Below the pieces are notes generated by a model. It saw nothing but the letters and a program-made list of their open reading frames with translations, was not told the origin of the DNA and ran no database searches. Position numbers and translations under genes: made by a program. Source: Paenibacillus harenae (GTDB lineage Bacteria; Bacillota; Bacilli; Paenibacillales; Paenibacillaceae). From it: a stretch of 64,000 nt of DNA. The DNA lies in assembly GCF_030812415.1 (NCBI RefSeq), contig NZ_JAUSST010000006.1:434001-498000 (forward strand), given 5' to 3'. Positions 61,066-64,000 of this stretch are shown here, one piece after another (position 1 is the stretch's first letter; each line of letters begins with the position of its first letter).

Positions 61066-61635
61066 ATCGCCCGCCAAGCCACAATCTGGCAAACAGGAGA
61101 ATAGGGGAGAACCGAATCTCGTCATCGCGGATTGCCGTTTCCGATTGGACGATCCCGATGCGGGGCGCAGAGCCTATGAGGAGTCGCATATTCTGGGGGC
61201 CGTCTATATGGATCTGGAGAAGGAGTTGTCCGGCGAGGTCGAGGAGCATGGCGGACGCCATCCGCTTCCGGATATTTTTGCAATGACGGTTACGTTCGGC
61301 CGGGCGAAATAAGCAACGATTCGATTGTGGTCACTTATGACGATCAAGGCGGAGCGATGGCTTCCCGGCTATGGTGGTTACTGAAGTATTTAGGGCATGA
61401 GCAGGTCTATGTGCTGGATGAGGGCATCTCGGCTTGGGCGAAGCAAGGTCTGCCGGTATCGTCCGATCGGGGAGAGGCGCAGCCAGCGACTTTCATTGCT
61501 ACGGTGCAGCACAGCATGCTGGTTGAAATGGACGAGGTGAAGGAACTGCTCGGCAGTGGGGGGACGACGTTCATCGACTCGCGGGAAGCTCCGCGCTACC
61601 GCGGTGAAGTCGAGCCGATCGACCGCGAGAGGTAA
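61066..61635 (+). pseudogene. Thiosulfate/3-mercaptopyruvate sulfurtransferase, broken
   Basis: Rhodanese-domain relic. One frame reads EPNLVIADCRFRLDDPDAGR, then RAYEESHILGAVYMDLEKEL, SGEVEEHGGRHPLPDI, and stops near 61310. A second frame continues with VVTYDDQGGAMASRLWWLLK, YLGHEQVYVLDEGISAWAKQ and later TTFIDSREAPRYRGEVEPID, then stops at 61635. In family members these parts are continuous, and the protein ends with a second rhodanese domain carrying the catalytic Cys. The start, some sequence at the join and the whole catalytic half after EPID are missing. So it is a frameshifted, 3'-truncated gene and cannot be active. Confidence 0.85.
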
Positions 61636-61799
61636 CTAAAGAGTTTTACAGGACTCAACGAATCGCTTACGCCTTTTACAGCCCATATTACAGAAAGTCG
61701 TGGATAGTCTTAACGAACCCAATTGTACAAGCTATTTTCATTGGTCTACAAAGATCAATAGTGACGTACTGCAAGACAACATCATCTATTCTAAATTAC

Positions 61800-61825
61800 G
61801 AAGGGCACTCGGTTGAGTGCCCTTC
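61800..61825. terminator. Perfect terminator-like hairpin
   Basis: GAAGGGCACTC / GAGTGCCCTTC with a GGTT loop. There is no T-run, so function as terminator is uncertain. Confidence 0.6.
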
Positions 61826-61842
61826 AAACTTCGCTCAATGTA

Positions 61843-61932
61843 TGTTACGGCGAACCCTACCATAAGTTATGTTACAGCTGGAGTGATTGGATCTGTTACG
61901 GTGAAAATCCGATTGCGGTGGGGGAGGGTTAA
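61843..61932 (+). pseudogene. 3'-end relic of an unknown gene, copy B
   Basis: The frame CYGEPYHKLCYSWSDWICYG, then ENPIAVGEG and a stop, has no start and no upstream continuation. It matches the relic at 63389-63466 (NWSDWISNEENPIATGEE, stop) in both protein and DNA. The parent family was not recognised. Confidence 0.55.
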
Positions 61933-62068
61933 GGGAGTAGAAAGCGAATTAAAATACAGAGCCCGGCGAGAGGGATGTCGTGGTTCTGTTTTTTTTATGG
62001 ACTGAAGGGCAAGTTCTAGAAGGAATTACGTTTAGCATAGCACAACGTGGAATGGAGTGAAAAGTACG

Positions 62069-63322
62069 ATGGAAGAGGCACGCAATTGGGCGGGGAATTA
62101 CAGATACAGCGCCGCGGAGCTGTTCGAGCCTGAGCGAATGGAGCAGCTCCAGGAATGGGTGGAGAAACGCCATAAAGTCAGAGCGCTTGGTTCGCGTCAC
62201 TCGTTCAACAGCATTGCCGATACGCCCGGCAGTCTGCTTTCCCTGAAGAAGATGAATCAAGTATTGGAGCTTGACCGTTCCCGCGGGACCGTCACGGTGG
62301 AAGGCGGCATCCGGTACGGAGAGTTGGCTCGTTATTTGCATGCAAACAATTATGGGCTGCATAATTTGGCTTCTCTTCCGCACATTACGATTGCTGGCGC
62401 ATGTGCAACGGGTACGCATGGTTCGGGGGACCGGAATGGCATTCTCGCTACCGCTGTACGCTCCGTCGAGATTGTAACTTCAAGCGGAGAAGCGGTTATT
62501 TATACACGCGGTGAACAGCTGGAAGCAGATGGAGCCATCGTCGCTCTCGGAGCGCTAGGCATCGTGTCGAAGCTGACACTAGACATCGTGCCGAGCTTTG
62601 AAATTAGCCAACAGCTGTTTGAGAATCTGGCTTTATCAAGGCTGGAAAGCCATTTCGACGATGTTTTCTCGAGTGCGTACAGCGTCAGCCTATTTACAGA
62701 TTGGAGCAGTGATCACTTTAATCAGGTGTGGTTGAAACGTCTCGCCAGTGAGGATGATGCGTTTGTTGAGGATGACTTCTACGGGGCGACAAGGGCTACT
62801 GCGCCATTGCATCCCGTACCGGGTATTTCTGCAGAGCCATGCAGTGAGCAACTAGGGAAAAGGGGGCCTTGGCACGAGCGGCTGCCGCATTTTCGGATGG
62901 AGTTTACTCCAAGTGCAGGGGAGGAGCTGCAAAGCGAGTACTTTGTGCCGCGAAGCCACGCCTACGCTGCGTTAGAGGCGATTTACAAGATTCGTGAGCA
63001 TATCGCTCCGCATCTATATATTTCGGAAGTACGTACAATTGCCTCCGATCAGATGTGGATGAGTCCAAGCTACAACCGGGATTCTATCGGAATTCATTTT
63101 ACATGGAAGCCGTATTATGAGGCGGTTGAGCGTGTGTTGCCGATCATAGAAGCAGCGCTCGAGCCATATGAGGTGCGCCCGCACTGGGGTAAGCTGTTCA
63201 CAATGGCGCCTGAGCGATTGAAGTCGCTCTATGAGAAGCGCCTTGATTTCCAAATTCTCGCAGCTAGCTGCGATCCGCAGGGAAAGTTCCGTAATTCGTT
63301 CTTGGATTTATATCTGTGGTAA
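62069..63322 (+). CDS. FAD-dependent alditol/xylitol oxidase-like flavoprotein
   Basis: Oxidase of 417 aa related to alditol oxidase (AldO), xylitol oxidase and D-arabinono-1,4-lactone oxidase. ATG at 62069 is chosen because GGAG lies 11 bases upstream; GTG at 62057 is an alternative. The FAD domain begins VRALGSRHSFNSIADTPGSL with His44 in the position that carries covalent FAD in AldO, and continues with GTVTVEGGIRYGELARYLHA and SLPHITIAGACATGTHGSGD. The C-terminal ALO-type domain includes ISEVRTIASDQMWMSPSYNR and HWGKLFTM, where relatives hold the substrate. It likely oxidises a sugar alcohol to the aldose with hydrogen peroxide release. No signal peptide. Stands alone. Confidence 0.92.
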   Translation: MEEARNWAGNYRYSAAELFEPERMEQLQEWVEKRHKVRALGSRHSFNSIADTPGSLLSLKKMNQVLELDRSRGTVTVEGGIRYGELARYLHANNYGLHNLASLPHITIAGACATGTHGSGDRNGILATAVRSVEIVTSSGEAVIYTRGEQLEADGAIVALGALGIVSKLTLDIVPSFEISQQLFENLALSRLESHFDDVFSSAYSVSLFTDWSSDHFNQVWLKRLASEDDAFVEDDFYGATRATAPLHPVPGISAEPCSEQLGKRGPWHERLPHFRMEFTPSAGEELQSEYFVPRSHAYAALEAIYKIREHIAPHLYISEVRTIASDQMWMSPSYNRDSIGIHFTWKPYYEAVERVLPIIEAALEPYEVRPHWGKLFTMAPERLKSLYEKRLDFQILAASCDPQGKFRNSFLDLYLW

Positions 63323-63388
63323 AGAAGAGAAGGATATGAGGCAATCAGGCAAAGGATGGTTTTAAAACTTGGAGTTATAGCCAGCGCG

Positions 63389-63466
63389 GTGAACCGTATC
63401 CAATTCCACAATTGGAGCGATTGGATTAGTAATGAGGAGAATCCGATCGCGACGGGAGAAGAGTAA
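63389..63466 (+). pseudogene. 3'-end relic of an unknown gene, copy C
   Basis: The frame VNRIQFHNWSDWISNEENPI, then ATGEE and a stop. An overlapping frame gives GEPYPIPQLE, similar to GEPYHKL in copy B, so a frameshift separates the two parts. A small inverted repeat follows the stop, as after a gene. No start is present. Confidence 0.55.
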
Positions 63467-63501
63467 GAGCGAAAGGCCGCGTCGGACGCGGGTTTGAGGT
63501 C

Positions 63502-63642
63502 AACATGGAGTCAACAATCTTACACTATGATGTGTACTGACCTCGCTAAACTGAGGACTCTGGTCTTTACGACTGTTCAGCACTTTCACATTGAAGTCAA
63601 CACTCTAAGTGTGCGTGAGTGGAGTTAACATGGAGTCAACAA
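63502..63642. repeat. Direct repeat pair AACATGGAGTCAACAA
   Basis: AACATGGAGTCAACAA occurs at 63502-63517 and again at 63627-63642, 125 bases apart; GAAGTCAACAC at about 63593 is a partial third copy. The enclosed segment carries no gene. Confidence 0.7.
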
Positions 63643-63657
63643 AGTTACCTATTGATG

Positions 63658-63698
63658 GCCAGAAATCCTCACCGTCTGAGGTTTCTGGCTTTGTTGTT
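63658..63698. terminator. Terminator hairpin before the Dph6-like gene end
   Basis: GCCAGAAATCCTC pairs with GAGGTTTCTGGC (one bulge) and is followed by TTTGTTGTTGT on the plus strand. Confidence 0.7.
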
Positions 63699-63738
63699 GT
63701 AACTTCGAAATGAGCATTTCAATTCAAGGTTACCTTCT

Positions 63739-64000
63739 TTAAGTGCCTAGCAGCTCCAAAGGCAAAAAGGCATAATCGCCGTTCTTGACTATGTTGCCTT
63801 TGCGAACAGGAATAGGATGCTTGAAGATAGGGCCGTCGATTACGGTCGTATGGAACTCGCCGCCTTCTCCGCACGGGTCAATGCCGCGAGCTTGCAGTTC
63901 CTTTATGTAGTCGTGAGTTAACGTTCGTCCTAGATCTTCTTCCCGCATCCCCAGCGATAGATTTACGGTGACCAGAGTGGATATAAAACCGAGATCTATA
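63739..64000 (-). CDS. Dph6-like ATP-binding protein (diphthine-ammonia ligase family), 3' part
   Basis: C-terminal 86 residues of a leftward gene whose start lies beyond the window. The frame is open from the stop at 63739 to position 64000. Family motifs are LGRTLTHDYIKELQARGIDP and CGEGGEFHTTVIDGPIFKHP, the signature of the PP-loop ATP_bind_4 (Dph6/MJ0570) family. Eukaryotic and archaeal members amidate diphthine on elongation factor 2; bacteria lack diphthamide, and their homologues have another, unsettled role. An internal ATG at 63948 is not the real start, because the frame with family sequence (IDLGFISTLVTVNLSLG) continues upstream. Confidence 0.9.
   Translation of the reverse strand, partial: IDLGFISTLVTVNLSLGMREEDLGRTLTHDYIKELQARGIDPCGEGGEFHTTVIDGPIFKHPIPVRKGNIVKNGDYAFLPLELLGT

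Larger units (their letters stand above)
61636..62068. other. Intergenic region with hairpin and a 3'-end relic
   Basis: Contains a perfect hairpin (61800-61825), a short coding relic (61843-61932) and an imperfect terminator (about 61957-61997) before the leader of the flavoprotein gene. Nothing was recognised at 61640-61795. Confidence 0.5.
63323..63738. other. Intergenic region with relic, direct repeats and terminator
   Basis: Contains the 3'-end relic C (63389-63466) followed by an inverted repeat CCGCGTC/GACGCGG (about 63477-63491), a direct repeat pair (63502-63517 and 63627-63642) and a terminator hairpin at 63658-63698. Confidence 0.55.

Noticed and set aside
63481..63720. Possible CRISPR-like array from repeated GGAGTCAACA
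   Set aside because: Only two full copies and one partial copy with unequal spacing, no palindromic repeat and no cas genes.
1..64000. tRNA and rRNA genes, insertion sequences, prophage genes
   Set aside because: None recognised: no rRNA-like stretches or cloverleaf patterns were noticed and no transposase or integrase motifs were found in the frames read.

Overview
The window looks like a chromosomal segment of a Paenibacillaceae bacterium, most likely Paenibacillus or a close relative. This is inferred from gene content, not from a marker gene. There are three separate LplB/YtcP-type carbohydrate ABC permease pairs, a YesM/YesN-type two-component pair beside a sugar transporter, an AraC regulator with a membrane sensor half, LplA-type lipoproteins, GH30 and GH43 glycosidases, strong AAGGAGG ribosome binding sites and frequent TTG/GTG starts. 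Base composition is balanced except for an AT-rich patch at about 15.0-17.3 kb.

Layout. (1) 0-1.9 kb: the end of a CUT1 sugar-transport operon (two permeases). (2) 2.0-4.3 kb: a gene graveyard holding a GMC oxidoreductase whose middle third is inverted, the tail of an ABC-2 permease and a frameshifted LysR regulator. (3) 4.7-7.7 kb: a large secreted RCC1/BNR-type repeat protein. (4) 8.2-15 kb: an aminoglycoside 6-adenylyltransferase-like gene, then three short units: ECF sigma factor + BtrH-like protein, PadR + BtrH-like protein, and GNAT + HD/CHAP protein. Each of the three ends in a copy of the same hairpin terminator. (5) 15-17.2 kb: AT-rich acyltransferase and a small secreted protein. 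(6) 17.3-20.4 kb: lipoprotein esterase, SDR reductase, membrane metallophosphoesterase. (7) 20.7-26.6 kb: an operon of GntR/LacI chimeric regulator, PhnP-like metallo-hydrolase, binding protein, ATPase and a fused two-domain permease. (8) 26.7-33.3 kb: a sugar ABC operon divergent from its probable two-component regulator. (9) 33.4-39.8 kb: single genes (DUF975, nitroreductase/MocR divergent pair, GNAT, DUF1349, alcohol dehydrogenase/HxlR divergent pair). (10) 39.8-46 kb: a LacI-controlled operon of two permeases, binding protein and cytoplasmic GH30 enzyme, with three matching operator palindromes. (11) 46-49.4 kb: a Fur-box-controlled siderophore uptake operon without its own ATPase. (12) 49.5-51.6 kb: ABC-F protein and YciI-like protein. 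(13) 51.8-58 kb: AraC-type membrane regulator and a third LplB/YtcP/LplA set. (14) 58-64 kb: hypothetical protein, GH43 enzyme, broken sulfurtransferase, alditol-oxidase-like flavoprotein and the 3' end of a Dph6-like gene.

The organising theme is carbohydrate scavenging, with each transporter paired with its own regulator. The less ordinary parts are the three-unit papain-fold block with its shared terminator family, several gene relics (including a dispersed 3'-end family at about 9.15, 61.85 and 63.4 kb) and an attenuator-like hairpin upstream of a GNAT gene. All family assignments come from reading motifs by eye; no database search was possible.
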